From the NCBI RefSeq assembly GCF_000213055.1, contig NZ_CM001165.1, forward strand, positions 3,328,945 to 3,392,944: a stretch of DNA of 64,000 nt. The letters run 5' to 3'. The notes under the pieces were generated by a model, which saw only the letters and a list, made by a program, of their open reading frames with translations, had not been told where the DNA came from and did not search any database. The DNA is from Streptomyces sp. Tu6071. Lineage in GTDB: Bacteria > Actinomycetota > Actinomycetes > Streptomycetales > Streptomycetaceae. The stretch's first letter is position 1. Each line of letters starts with the position of its first letter. The position numbers and the translations under genes were made by a program. Positions 25,736 to 34,491 of this stretch are shown here, one piece after another.

Positions 25736-27403
25736 ATGAACGATCCCGCTGTCCGCTGGCTGCTCACCTCCGCGGACGCGGAGGGCCCCGGCGTGCGCGT
25801 CGCCCCGCTCACCCCCGAGGGCGCGCTCGCCGCACCCCCGGTCGCCGAGCCGGACGCGGCGACGGCGGTGCGCTCGCGCCCCGGCGTGGGCCGCTGGGTC
25901 TGGCGCGCGACGCCGCACGTGTACCCGGCGCTGCTCGCCGCCGGGGTCCGCGTCGAGCGGTGCTACGACATCGAGGCGGCCGAGACGCTGCTCCTCGGCC
26001 ACGAGGGCCGGTACGGGCAGCCCCGCGCGCTCGCCGCCGCGTGGGCGCGCCTGCGCGATGCGCCCGTCCCCGAGGACCCGCCGGGCCCCTCGGCGGAGCC
26101 CGACGCGCAGTCGTCCCTCTTCGACCCCCGTCCCGCCCCGCTCCCGCCCGAGGCGGTCGCCGAGGTCTACGCGGAGCAGTTGCGCCGCCACGCGAGGACG
26201 GGCCACCCGGGCCGCTTCACGCTCCTCACCGGCACGGAGTCGGCGGCGACGCTCGTCGCGGCCGAGCTGAACGCGACGGGCCTGCCCTGGAGCGCGGAGC
26301 GGCACAAGGACCTCCTGCGCGAGCTGCTCGGCGAGCGGTACGCGGGCGGCGGCGAGCCGCGCGGGCTCGCGGAGCTGGCGGAGGAGATCTCGCGCGCGTT
26401 CGGCAGGCGCGTCCGCCCCGACCTGCCCGCCGAGGTGCTGCGCGCCTTCGCCGAGGCGGGCGTGAAGCTCACCTCGACGCGGCGCTGGGAGCTGGAGAAG
26501 GTCGACCACCCGGCGGTCGCCCCGCTCCTGACGTACAAGAAGCTCTACCGCGTGTGGACGGCGCACGGCTGGAGCTGGCTCGCGGACTGGGTCCGCGAGG
26601 GCCGCTTCCGCCCCCGGTACGTGGTGGGCGGCGCGGTCTCCGGGCGGTGGACGACGGCCGGGGGCGGCGCGCTCCAGATCCCGAAGGTGGTGCGCCGCGC
26701 GGTCGTCGCGGACCCGGGCTGGCGCCTCGTGGTGGCGGACGCGGCCCAGATGGAGCCGCGCATCCTCGCCGCCGTCGCGGGCGACACGGCGCTCCTGGAC
26801 GTGGCGGCGAAGGCCGACGACCTCTACGCGGCGGTCTCGGACCGCGCCTTCGCGGGCGACCGCGACCGCGCCAAGATCGCCGTGCTCGGCGCGATCTACG
26901 GCCAGACCTCGGGCGACGGCCTGAAGAACCTGGCGGCGCTGCGCCGCCGCTTCCCGAAGGCGGTCGCCTACGTCGACGAGGCGGCCCGCGCCGGCGAGGA
27001 GGGCCGCCTGGTGCGCACCTGGCTGGGCCGCACGTGCCCCCCGCTGGGCGGCGAGGTCCAGGAGGAAGCGGGCATCCCCCAGGAGGACGAGCCCGCCCCG
27101 TCCCCCTCCGCGTCCCGCGCCCGGGGCCGCTTCACGCGCAACTTCGTCGTCCAGGGCGCGGCGGCGGACTGGACCCTCCTCCTCCTGGCCGCCCTCCGCC
27201 GAGAACTCCACACCCGAGAAGCGGAGTTGGTCTTCTTCCAGCACGACGAGGTCATCGTCCACGCCCCCGCGTCGGAGGCGGCCGAGATCCCCGCCCTGAT
27301 CACGGAAGCGGCCCGCGAGGCCACCCGCGTCTGCTTCGGCGACACCCCCCTCCGCGTCCCCTTCACCACGGCGATCGTGGAGTGCTACGCGGACGCGAAG
27401 TGA
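25736..27403 (+). CDS. Bifunctional 3'-5' exonuclease/DNA polymerase-like protein (family A)
   Basis: Protein of 555 aa with a degenerate N-terminal exonuclease-type domain (to about residue 230) and a family A polymerase domain. The motifs are VVADAAQMEPRILA (motif A), the O-helix region RDRAKIAVLGAIYGQTSG (motif B), and FFQHDEVIVH (motif C), so the catalytic carboxylates appear intact. It is shorter than PolI and lacks the 5'-nuclease domain. Such actinobacterial proteins are annotated as exonuclease/polymerase, with a presumed repair role. I chose ATG 25736 (MNDPAVRWLL). It ends 64 bp before the NACHT gene and is likely co-directional with it. Confidence 0.9.
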   Translation: MNDPAVRWLLTSADAEGPGVRVAPLTPEGALAAPPVAEPDAATAVRSRPGVGRWVWRATPHVYPALLAAGVRVERCYDIEAAETLLLGHEGRYGQPRALAAAWARLRDAPVPEDPPGPSAEPDAQSSLFDPRPAPLPPEAVAEVYAEQLRRHARTGHPGRFTLLTGTESAATLVAAELNATGLPWSAERHKDLLRELLGERYAGGGEPRGLAELAEEISRAFGRRVRPDLPAEVLRAFAEAGVKLTSTRRWELEKVDHPAVAPLLTYKKLYRVWTAHGWSWLADWVREGRFRPRYVVGGAVSGRWTTAGGGALQIPKVVRRAVVADPGWRLVVADAAQMEPRILAAVAGDTALLDVAAKADDLYAAVSDRAFAGDRDRAKIAVLGAIYGQTSGDGLKNLAALRRRFPKAVAYVDEAARAGEEGRLVRTWLGRTCPPLGGEVQEEAGIPQEDEPAPSPSASRARGRFTRNFVVQGAAADWTLLLLAALRRELHTREAELVFFQHDEVIVHAPASEAAEIPALITEAAREATRVCFGDTPLRVPFTTAIVECYADAK

Positions 27404-27466
27404 CGCACGAGGACGCGTGGTTGCTGCCACACTCGTGGGGATGACGGGTGACGGGGGTGGACGGTC

Positions 27467-30376
27467 TTGGTCTTCGCGGAGACGGCGGCGCTGCGGCTGG
27501 GGTCGAAGGTGGCGGGCGCGGCGGGCAGGGCGTGGCTGAACCGGGGGCGGCGCACACAGGAACGGGCGCTCACCATGGAGGAGCTGATCCGCCTGCGCCT
27601 GCCGGGCGTACGGCTCCAGCGGGAGGTCGAGGCCCAGTTCACGCACATCACGAACGCGGTCTTCGACCGTCTCGAACCCTCCCTGCGGCACTCCTTCGAG
27701 CGGCGCGAGGAGAACAGCCGTCAGGCCGTCGTGGACGCGGTGGCCGACACCTTCGCGAAGGGCGACCTCTCCGACGACGCGCTCTTCGCGACGGACGTAC
27801 GCGCCCCCGAACTCGTCCGCCACCTCGTCACCACGACGACTCCCCCGCCCGGTCTGGACGCCGAGGAGACCCGCCTCTACGAGCTGCTCCTGGCGGAGTG
27901 CGCCGAGTACTACGTACGGATCGTGCGTGGCCTGCCCGTCTTCGAGGAACGCGCGGTGGCCGAGCTCCTGGCCCGTACGGCGACGGTGGGCGCGGAGATC
28001 GCCCGCGTTCTCGAACGCCTCCCGGACCGCTCGCACTTCGCCCCCGAGGGCACGGACCTGGACGCCGCCTTCCGCCGCGAGTACCTCGCCCTGCTGAGCC
28101 GCGACCTGGACGAGGTGGAGATGTTCCGCCGCGTCCCCGGCCAGGACTCCCCACCGCGCGTGCCGCTGTCCGTCGCGTACATGAGCCTGCGCACGCGCGG
28201 CGAGGAGGGCCCCGCACGCACTCGTCGGCGCCCCTCCGTCGCCGGACGGCTCGACATGGGGCAGTGGGAGGCGGCGGCCGAAGCCCGTTCGCTGCGCGTC
28301 GAGAGCGCGCTGAGCACCCGCGCCCGCGTCCTGCTGCGCGGCGAAGCCGGTACGGGCAAGACGACGCTCCTGCGCTGGCTCGCCGTCACCGCCGCGCGCG
28401 GCGCCTTCACGGGCGAGCTGAGCGAGTGGAACGGCCTGACGCCGGTCCTCGTGAAGCTCCGCGAGTACGGCGGGGGCAGGCCCCCACTGCCGGAACGGAT
28501 GCTCGACGGCGTGGCCGGGATGATCACCGGGATCATGCCCCGGGGCTGGGCGGAACGCGAACTCTCCGCCGGTCGGGTGCTGTTGATGGTCGACGGCATC
28601 GACGAGCTGGTGGCCGGGGAACGCCCGGCGGTACGGGACTGGCTGCGCCGCCTGCTCGGCGTGTACCCGGACATCCGCGTCGTCGTCACCTCGCGCCCGG
28701 CCGCGGCCCGCGCGGGCTGGCTCACCGCCGAGGGCTTCACGCCCCTCCACCTCGACCGCATGTCCCCCTCCGACCTCGCCGGCTTCGTCCGCCGCTGGCA
28801 CCAGGCGGTGCGGGCTTCCGGCAGCGCACTGCCGTGCGCGCCGGAGGAACTCCCCGAGTACGAGGAGGCATTGCTCACCGCGCTCAAGGACCGCGCCCAC
28901 CTCCAGGCCCTCGCGGGAACCCCGCTCCTGGCCGCGATGCTGTGCGCGATGCACCTCGCCCAGGGCCGTCGGCTCCCGCAGAACCGGATGGAGTTGTACC
29001 GGAACGCCCTCAACACCCTCGTCCACGAGCGCGACGCGGACCGCGGCATCCCCAGCGCGGCCGACACCCGCCTCACCTTGGACGACAAACTCGTCCTCCT
29101 CCGCGACCTCGCCTGGCGCCTCTCGGACAACAACCGCAGCGAGATCGACGTGCCGCGCGCCGCCGCCTGGATGGACCAGCGCCTGCGCACGATGCGGCAC
29201 GTGGCGGACCTGAGCGGCGCGGCTGTCCTCGACCAGCTCCGCCACCGCTCCGGCCTCCTGCGCGACCCCGCCGAGGACCGCATCGACTTCGTCCACCGCA
29301 CCTTCCAGGAGTACCTGGCGGCGGCGGAGGCGGTCGACGCCGACCGCGTCGGCAACCTGGTGGGCCGCGCCCACCTCGACCTGTGGCGCGAGACGATCGT
29401 CCTGGCCGCGGGGCACGCGCAGACGCGACAGCGCGAGGAATTGCTGAACGGGATTCTCGACCGGGCCGACGCGGAGCGGAAGTACGCGCGGAAGCTGCGG
29501 CTGGTGGCGGCCTCGTGCCAGGAGACGTGCACGTCACTACCGGTGGGCGTCGCGGAACGGGTCGACGCGGCGATCGACAGGCTCCTCCCGCCCCGCCGCT
29601 CGACGGACCCGGCGGCCCTGGCGGCGGTGGGGCCGAGCCTCCTGCGGAAACTGCCGAGGGCGCTGGAGGGACTGAGCCCAACGGTGGCAGCGCGGACGGT
29701 GGAGACCGTGGCACTGATCGGCGGGGAGGAGGCGCTGGGGATGCTGGCGACGCACGCGGTGCGCGCGGACACGAAGACTGTCGACGCCCTCGTCGAGGCA
29801 TGGTCCTACTTCCCGGCCGAGCGCTACGCACGCGACGTGCTGGCGGTCATGACCCTGGAATCCGTCTTCGTGGTCCTCAAGCACGCCGGGCAGGTACGCG
29901 CGGGGAGGACCGTGCCCGGGATCACGGATGTCGGGATCCCCCAACGCCCCGCGGAGCACAAGGGCGTCTTCCAGGAGATCGCGGCCTACCCCAACCTGGC
30001 CCGCCTGTCTGTGTATCTGCGGTCGGACGACACGCTGCGCGCCCTGACCCGTACACCGATGCCCCGGCTCACGACGCTCTCGGTCCGCAGCACCCAAGGG
30101 GCGACCACGGTCCCCGACCTGAGTGCCTTCGCCGCTCTCGAAGCATTCGTCCTCGGCGGATTCGACGTGAGCGCGTGGCGGAGCGGTGCGCTGGGCACCC
30201 CGCCGGAGCTGTGGCACCTGATGCTGAGCGGTTGCACCCTCGACTCCACCGCCCCCTTCCCCTTCTCCTCCCTCCCGTCCCTCACCCACGTGACCCTGGA
30301 CGACTGCCGCCGGACCGACGGCACTCCCCTCACGGAACTCAGCCTTCCCGGCATCGTCGTCATGTCGCGGGACTGA
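27467..30376 (+). CDS. NACHT-domain NTPase (NLR-like)
   Basis: Large STAND-type protein of 969 aa. Residues 1-260 form a helical N-terminal region of the kind called NACHT N-terminal helical domain. Walker A GEAGTGKTT is at 292-300 and Walker B LLMVDGIDE ends at E380; a sensor-like VVVTSRPAA and the winged-helix region FVHRTFQEYLAA follow. The C-terminal 150 residues show LRR-like spacing (YPNLARLSVYLRS, LPSLTHVTLDDC). Bacterial NACHT proteins of this type include anti-phage sensors, but many Streptomyces copies are uncharacterised. The start is TTG 27467 with GGGGGTGG upstream; an in-frame stop lies at 27449. No effector domain is recognisable. Confidence 0.9.
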   Translation: MVFAETAALRLGSKVAGAAGRAWLNRGRRTQERALTMEELIRLRLPGVRLQREVEAQFTHITNAVFDRLEPSLRHSFERREENSRQAVVDAVADTFAKGDLSDDALFATDVRAPELVRHLVTTTTPPPGLDAEETRLYELLLAECAEYYVRIVRGLPVFEERAVAELLARTATVGAEIARVLERLPDRSHFAPEGTDLDAAFRREYLALLSRDLDEVEMFRRVPGQDSPPRVPLSVAYMSLRTRGEEGPARTRRRPSVAGRLDMGQWEAAAEARSLRVESALSTRARVLLRGEAGTGKTTLLRWLAVTAARGAFTGELSEWNGLTPVLVKLREYGGGRPPLPERMLDGVAGMITGIMPRGWAERELSAGRVLLMVDGIDELVAGERPAVRDWLRRLLGVYPDIRVVVTSRPAAARAGWLTAEGFTPLHLDRMSPSDLAGFVRRWHQAVRASGSALPCAPEELPEYEEALLTALKDRAHLQALAGTPLLAAMLCAMHLAQGRRLPQNRMELYRNALNTLVHERDADRGIPSAADTRLTLDDKLVLLRDLAWRLSDNNRSEIDVPRAAAWMDQRLRTMRHVADLSGAAVLDQLRHRSGLLRDPAEDRIDFVHRTFQEYLAAAEAVDADRVGNLVGRAHLDLWRETIVLAAGHAQTRQREELLNGILDRADAERKYARKLRLVAASCQETCTSLPVGVAERVDAAIDRLLPPRRSTDPAALAAVGPSLLRKLPRALEGLSPTVAARTVETVALIGGEEALGMLATHAVRADTKTVDALVEAWSYFPAERYARDVLAVMTLESVFVVLKHAGQVRAGRTVPGITDVGIPQRPAEHKGVFQEIAAYPNLARLSVYLRSDDTLRALTRTPMPRLTTLSVRSTQGATTVPDLSAFAALEAFVLGGFDVSAWRSGALGTPPELWHLMLSGCTLDSTAPFPFSSLPSLTHVTLDDCRRTDGTPLTELSLPGIVVMSRD

Positions 30377-30388
30377 CGCGTCCCGCCC

Positions 30389-31327
30389 TCACACCACCCC
30401 CGCTCCCATCCACACCCCCACCACCGTCACCGCCGCGTTGAAGGAGGATGCCGCCGAGACCACGACGCCGCCGCCCGCCATCAGCACCGCCCACCCCACC
30501 GGCCCCCACAGCGCCCCCGTCCAGCGCGCCACCGGCGCCGGGGCGAGCAGCGCCGCCACGCGCCGGGGCACCGGGCCCGGCGCGGCGAAGGCAGGGAGGA
30601 GGCCCGCGCTGTCGTCGCGCCCCCGCGAGGAGAGCGCCGCGCGGCCCACCGCCCGCGCCGTCACCCGCCGGTCCCCCACGACCCGGGCCGCCTCCTCGTC
30701 CGCCCACCGCTCGGCGCCGTACGCGAGCGCGCCGACGAGCGGGCGCAGCAAGGGGTTCGCGCACGCCGCGAGGCGCGCCACGAGGAGGAGGCCGTGGTGC
30801 CGGCCCGCGAGGTGGGCGCGCTCGTGGGCGAGCACGGCCGCGTACTCGCGCTCCGTCAGGCACTCCCGCATCCCGCGCGAGACCACGACGAGCGCGGGGC
30901 GGCCCGGCAGGGCGTACGCGTACGGGGAGGGGTCGGGCAGGACGGCCACGTCGCCCCCGTCCCGTACCGCCGAGGCCGCGCGCCGCGCCGCGACCCGCGC
31001 CGTGCGGTGCCGCGCGCCCGTGCGGACGCACGCGAGGAGCGCCACGAGCAGCGCGGCCAGCGAGGCGAAGCCCGTCACCTCGTCCCACGGCACGGCGGCC
31101 CGGACCTCCGGGTCCGCCCAGGTGTCCGGGAGGGGGTTGTGCGGGATGCGGGCCGTGCCGACGACGCCGAAGAGGCCGAGGCACACGGTGCTGCACAGGG
31201 CGAGGACGACGGCGAGCGCGGTGAGGAGGAGGGTCGCGGTGCGCGGGTGGAGGTGGCGCACCGCGAGGCGGCCGACCGGCAGCGCGGTCAGCGGGACGAC
31301 GAACGGCAGGAAGACGACGTACTCCAC
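30389..31327 (-). CDS. M56 family metallopeptidase (BlaR1/MecR1 protease type)
   Basis: Membrane zinc protease of 312 aa. It has membrane segments near residues 3-25, 30-55, 85-105, 190-210 and 275-300, and the zinc motif HERAH in AVLAHERAHLAGRHH, with a following ERWADEEAAR helix that can give the third ligand. It lacks the penicillin-sensing domain of BlaR1. It is encoded 5 bp after the BlaI-type repressor gene, so it probably cleaves or inactivates that repressor on an unknown envelope signal. It starts at GTG 31327 (MEYVVFLPFVVPL) with GGAGGGGG upstream. It ends convergently 12 bp from the NACHT gene. Confidence 0.88.
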   Translation of the reverse strand: MEYVVFLPFVVPLTALPVGRLAVRHLHPRTATLLLTALAVVLALCSTVCLGLFGVVGTARIPHNPLPDTWADPEVRAAVPWDEVTGFASLAALLVALLACVRTGARHRTARVAARRAASAVRDGGDVAVLPDPSPYAYALPGRPALVVVSRGMRECLTEREYAAVLAHERAHLAGRHHGLLLVARLAACANPLLRPLVGALAYGAERWADEEAARVVGDRRVTARAVGRAALSSRGRDDSAGLLPAFAAPGPVPRRVAALLAPAPVARWTGALWGPVGWAVLMAGGGVVVSAASSFNAAVTVVGVWMGAGVV

Positions 31328-31332
31328 GTACC

Positions 31333-31785
31333 TCAGCCCCCTCCGGAGCCCCCGGCCCCGCCACCCCCGAGCGGGCCGCCCGGCCCGCCGCCTTCGAGCG
31401 GGCCCTCCGGGCCGCCTCCCGCGAGCAGCTCGCGCACGAGGCGTTCGTCCTCCGCCGAGAGCGAGGTGACGAAGCTCGTGAGGACCGCGTCGCGGTCGTG
31501 CTCGCCGTCGAGCAGCCGCCGCATCCGCAGGGCCGCGAGCCCCGCCTCGTCGGCGACGGCGCTCCACAGGAAGGAGCGGCCCCGGCGCTCCCTGGTCACG
31601 GCGTCCTTGGAACGGAGCCGCGTCAGGATCGTCATGACAGTCGTGTACGCGAGTTCCCCACCGACGTGTTCGCGCACCCACCCGGCGGGTACGGGTCCGG
31701 GGGCGGAGTGGAGCACCGCGAGCACCCTGGCCTCCAGTTCGCCCTGTCCACGCCGTCGGCCGCCGTTCCGCTCGGTCCCGCTCAC
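31333..31785 (-). CDS. BlaI/MecI/CopY-type transcriptional repressor
   Basis: Winged-helix repressor of about 150 aa, with the family pattern [46 protein letters not shown] and a dimerisation helix [18 protein letters not shown]. The C-terminal 35 residues are Gly/Pro-rich and unlike the family. GTG 31785 follows GAGGAGG; an earlier in-frame GTG at 31803 contains that ribosome-binding site. A palindrome CTACAGTCCTGTAG lies 80 bp upstream, and a longer version lies before the terB-like gene, so the regulon probably covers blaI-M56, terD and terB. Confidence 0.9.
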   Translation of the reverse strand: MSGTERNGGRRRGQGELEARVLAVLHSAPGPVPAGWVREHVGGELAYTTVMTILTRLRSKDAVTRERRGRSFLWSAVADEAGLAALRMRRLLDGEHDRDAVLTSFVTSLSAEDERLVRELLAGGGPEGPLEGGGPGGPLGGGGAGGSGGG

Positions 31786-31865
31786 GCCCGCACCTCCTCG
31801 CACCCGCCCGCTCGCACCGGGTCCCGATCGTACCGAGCCGCGGCACCGGGCCCCGTCACCAACTT

Positions 31866-31879
31866 CTACAGTCCTGTAG
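31866..31879. promoter_or_regulatory. BlaI-type operator between the repressor gene and terD
   Basis: CTACAG TC CTGTAG, a perfect 6-2-6 palindrome, is close to the known BlaI operator core of actinobacteria (ACTACAGT half sites). It lies in the divergent gap and can serve both promoters. TTCTACAG at its left edge matches the longer copy at 33159. Confidence 0.75.
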
Positions 31880-31949
31880 TTTTCAGAACGAGGCAGTTTT
31901 CGGAACGAGTCACAACCGGCAGCACCCCCGAGACCAAGGAGCGAACACC

Positions 31950-32525
31950 ATGGGAGTCACGCTGGCCAAGGGCGGCAACGTCTCACTGTCGAAGGAGGCC
32001 CCCGGGCTCACGTCGATCACGGTCGGACTGGGCTGGGACGTCCGGACCACGACGGGCAGCGACTACGACCTCGACGCGAGCGCGCTGCTCTGCTCGGCGG
32101 CCGGGAAGGTCGTCTCGGACGCGCACTTCGTCTTCTACAACAACCTGACCAGCCCGGACGGCTCCGTCCGCCACACCGGCGACAACCTGACGGGCGAGGG
32201 CGAGGGCGACGACGAGTCGATCGAGATCGACCTCGCCCAGGTCCCCGCCGACGTCGACAAGATCGTTTTCCCGGTGTCGATCCACGAGGCGGAGTCGCGC
32301 GGCCAGAGCTTCGGCCAGGTCCGCAACGCCTTCATCCGCGTCGTGAACCGCGAGGGCGGCACCGAACTGGCGCGATACGACCTCTCCGAGGACGCGTCGA
32401 CCGAGACCGCGATGGTCTTCGGGGAGGTCTACCGGCACGGCACGGAGTGGAAGTTCCGCGCGGTCGGCCAGGGCTACGCCTCCGGGCTCGCGGGCATCGC
32501 CTCGGACTTCGGCGTCAACGTCTGA
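31950..32525 (+). CDS. terD: TerD family calcium-binding stress protein
   Basis: Soluble protein of 191 aa. The TerD signature is complete: [58 protein letters not shown] and [15 protein letters not shown], including the paired acidic calcium-binding sites. The TerD proteins of Streptomyces affect tellurite resistance, stress response and differentiation. It starts at ATG 31950 with AAGGAG upstream. It is convergent with a terB-like gene, and both have the same palindromic operator. Many streptomycetes hold several terD copies, so this is probably one paralogue. Confidence 0.95.
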   Translation: MGVTLAKGGNVSLSKEAPGLTSITVGLGWDVRTTTGSDYDLDASALLCSAAGKVVSDAHFVFYNNLTSPDGSVRHTGDNLTGEGEGDDESIEIDLAQVPADVDKIVFPVSIHEAESRGQSFGQVRNAFIRVVNREGGTELARYDLSEDASTETAMVFGEVYRHGTEWKFRAVGQGYASGLAGIASDFGVNV

Positions 32526-32545
32526 GCGGGGCGCGCGGAACGGGT

Positions 32546-32594
32546 ACGGGCCGGGGGCCGGGTCGCCGTGACGGCGGCCCGGCCCCCGGCCCGT
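32546..32594. terminator. Bidirectional terminator between terD and terB
   Basis: A 22-bp stem (32546-32567 with 32573-32594, one G-T pair) with a GTGAC loop lies between two convergent genes, and can stop transcription from both sides. Confidence 0.85.
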
Positions 32595-32625
32595 GACGCG
32601 GCGGCCCTGCGGGCGCCGGGAGGTC

Positions 32626-33081
32626 TCAGAGGTCGAACTCGTGCGGCGGCAGGCCCAGCGCGAAGCACGCCTCGCGCACGACGCCCTGCTCGTCCTTGTC
32701 GAAGTCGCCGTCGGCGCCGCCGATGACGATGCCGATCTGGATGACCGCGCGGGCCTCGGCGGGCTTCTTCTTGGCCTTGGCGATCTCCTGGAGGACACCG
32801 ACCTTGCCGAAGTCGAAGTCGCTCGTGAGCTTGTCGAGATTGGCCTCGAAGCGGCGGCGCAGGTCGTCGGCGGGGAAGTTCTGGAGGACCTCGTTGGAGG
32901 TGATGAGCTGCGCGACCCGCTGCCGCTCGGAGGGGTCGACACTGCCGTCGGCCGCCGCCACGAGCGCGCACATCGCCATGCTCGCGTCGCGGAAGGCACC
33001 GCTCTTGAGGTCGTTCTTCTTCGCGACGAGCTGTCCCTGCATCGTCTGCGCGGAATCCTTGATGCGATCCCAGAGCGCCAT
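32626..33081 (-). CDS. terB: TerB family tellurite-resistance-type protein
   Basis: Helical protein of 151 aa resembling the TerB fold. MALWDRIKDSAQTMQGQLVA is followed by MCALVAAADGSVDPSERQRV and GIVIGGADGDFDKDEQGVVREACFALGL, two repeats with the acidic metal-binding residues (DGSVDPSE, DGDFDKDE). TerB and TerD work together in the ter stress system. I chose ATG 33081 with GGAG seven bases upstream; the frame is open to 33246, but that part contains the operator. The operator at 33159-33178 ties it to the BlaI-type repressor. Confidence 0.92.
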   Translation of the reverse strand: MALWDRIKDSAQTMQGQLVAKKNDLKSGAFRDASMAMCALVAAADGSVDPSERQRVAQLITSNEVLQNFPADDLRRRFEANLDKLTSDFDFGKVGVLQEIAKAKKKPAEARAVIQIGIVIGGADGDFDKDEQGVVREACFALGLPPHEFDL

Positions 33082-33158
33082 GAGAACTCCGTCTCTCGTA
33101 AATCCCGGCCCGCCGGGCACGGCGGACCGACCACGGGCAGCCGCGCTGGACCCCCGTA

Positions 33159-33178
33159 CTTCTACAGTGCTGTAGAAG
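33159..33178. promoter_or_regulatory. BlaI-type operator upstream of terB
   Basis: CTTCTACAG TG CTGTAGAAG is a perfect 9-2-9 palindrome about 78 bp upstream of the terB start. Its core equals the site at 31866-31879, so one repressor should bind both. Confidence 0.8.
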
Positions 33179-33277
33179 CTACCAGTCGCGCCCCGGCACC
33201 CTTCCCAACGGACGGTCCGGCGGAAAAGATCCCGCCAGTCCCGCACGTCACACGGAGCGGCGGGGGCGGGGAACGGG

Positions 33278-33325
33278 CGAGGGCCCGCCTCCCCCCGCGC
33301 GTGTGCGGGGGGAGGCGGGCCCTCG
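33278..33325. terminator. Very strong terminator between terB promoter and rodlin 1
   Basis: A perfect 21-bp stem (33278-33298 with 33305-33325) with a 6-base loop ends rodlin 1 transcription on the minus strand, 24 bp past its stop. Confidence 0.88.
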
Positions 33326-33348
33326 TCGGTCCCGTCCGGGGGCGGCGG

Positions 33349-33747
33349 TCAGCCGTTGGCGGCGCCGTTGCCCGAGAGGACCGGGATGTCCTCCAGGAGG
33401 TGCGACAGCGGCTCGTCGCCCTTCGCCTGGGTGGAGTTCTCGGTGCACTGCTGGTTCTGGGGCGAGGACAGGACGTTGACGTCCTGGACCGCGATCGGCA
33501 CGAGGCCGACGAGGGAACCGGCGTTGACCTTGGCGGGCAGGCCGATGCAGGGCTTGTTGAGCGAGCCCTGCACGAGCGCGAGCTGCGGGCTCATGTTCCC
33601 GTACGTCGCCTGGTTGCCGTACGCCTGCTGGGCGCCGTTGCCCGAGACGGAGGTCGTGCCACCGTCGTCGCCGAGCGCCATGGCGGGAGCGGCACCCGCA
33701 CCCGCGACCGTGACGGCGACCGCGGCGGCGGCCCACAGCTTCTTCAT
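33349..33747 (-). CDS. rdl: Rodlin (rodlet protein) copy 1
   Basis: Secreted surface protein of 132 aa. A signal peptide ([18 protein letters not shown], cleavage after AMA) leads into the mature rodlin sequence with [47 protein letters not shown] and [12 protein letters not shown]. Rodlins arrange chaplin fibres into the rodlet layer of aerial hyphae and spores. AAAGGGGAC precedes ATG 33747. The gene is about 95% identical by eye to the next copy 1.2 kb away, so it results from recent duplication. The letter (A or B) cannot be assigned. Confidence 0.95.
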   Translation of the reverse strand: MKKLWAAAAVAVTVAGAGAAPAMALGDDGGTTSVSGNGAQQAYGNQATYGNMSPQLALVQGSLNKPCIGLPAKVNAGSLVGLVPIAVQDVNVLSSPQNQQCTENSTQAKGDEPLSHLLEDIPVLSGNGAANG

Positions 33748-33892
33748 GACTGTCCCCTTTCGGAAAGCGGACCCCGAGACAGGATCACCAGCCACCCCAA
33801 CCGCCCCACCCCGTCCGGAGTTGCGCCGCGCGCCCGCATGACACCCGATCAGCTCACACGCCGCCCGCCCACAGGGGCCGCCGCTTGTCCGG

Positions 33893-34006
33893 CGTCCGCC
33901 GGGGAGCCGGTCGCCAGCCGGGGAGGCGATCGTCCGCCGGATAGCCGGTCGTCCGCCGGATAGCCCGTCGTCCGCCGGATGTCCGGTCGCCGGCCGGGGA
34001 TCGGCG
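33893..34006. repeat. Six 19-bp tandem units upstream of rodlin 1
   Basis: The unit CGTCCGCCGGATAGCCGGT is repeated with a 19-bp period from 33893 to 34006. The copies at 33931, 33950 and 33969 are nearly identical; the outer ones are degenerate. It lies 145-260 bp upstream of the rodlin start, in a 437-bp gap that otherwise shows no gene. Regulator binding or simple slippage are both possible. Confidence 0.8.
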
Positions 34007-34184
34007 TTTACCACGGACCAGTGCCCCCTGGGGGCGGCGCCCGCGCAGTGTGCCCGTACGTGGGAGCGCGCGAGGGGGCGCAAGGCGCACGAATCCCTCA
34101 TTCGCCCCCACACCGTGCGGTGAACGGGGGACCCTGGGGTGTGACGGCCTGAGCACGGGGCACGTCTGGCGACGATGAGGAAGC

Positions 34185-34472
34185 ATGACGGAACCTGAAC
34201 CCAGAGGCGGCGGCTGGAAGCGACAGGGCTTCATCCCCGTCAGCCGCCAGTCCTCCGAACAGCCCGCCACCCCCTACCCCGCGCCGCCCCCGCGCGCCGC
34301 CGCCCCGCCTCCCGCGCCGCCCCCGCCCGCGGACCCGGCGGCCCCCGATCCCTCGTACGAACCGGTCTTCGCGCGGCTGTGGCAGCGCTGGACCACCGAG
34401 GGCCGTACGGTGCCCGGCGAGCCCGACCCGGAGTGGGCCGCGCTCACCCGCCGCAGCCCCTGGCCGCGCTGA
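34185..34472 (+). CDS. Small proline-rich hypothetical protein
   Basis: Protein of 95 aa with a proline/alanine-rich centre (residues 30-60) between a basic N-terminus and a C-terminal motif [24 protein letters not shown] do not recognise a family. The tryptophan-rich C-terminus looks conserved in style. It starts at ATG 34185 after GAGGAAG, only two bases away. It sits alone between the two rodlin genes on the opposite strand and ends at the shared terminator. It is probably cytoplasmic; a real gene seems likelier than not. Confidence 0.6.
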   Translation: MTEPEPRGGGWKRQGFIPVSRQSSEQPATPYPAPPPRAAAPPPAPPPPADPAAPDPSYEPVFARLWQRWTTEGRTVPGEPDPEWAALTRRSPWPR

Positions 34473-34491
34473 GGAACGGCCCCGGACGCGG

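Noticed and set aside
24389..29416. Open minus-strand frame of 1675 codons
   Set aside because: Only the part 24389-25660 is protein-like. The rest lies antisense to the polymerase-like and NACHT genes and reflects the high G+C bias at third positions.
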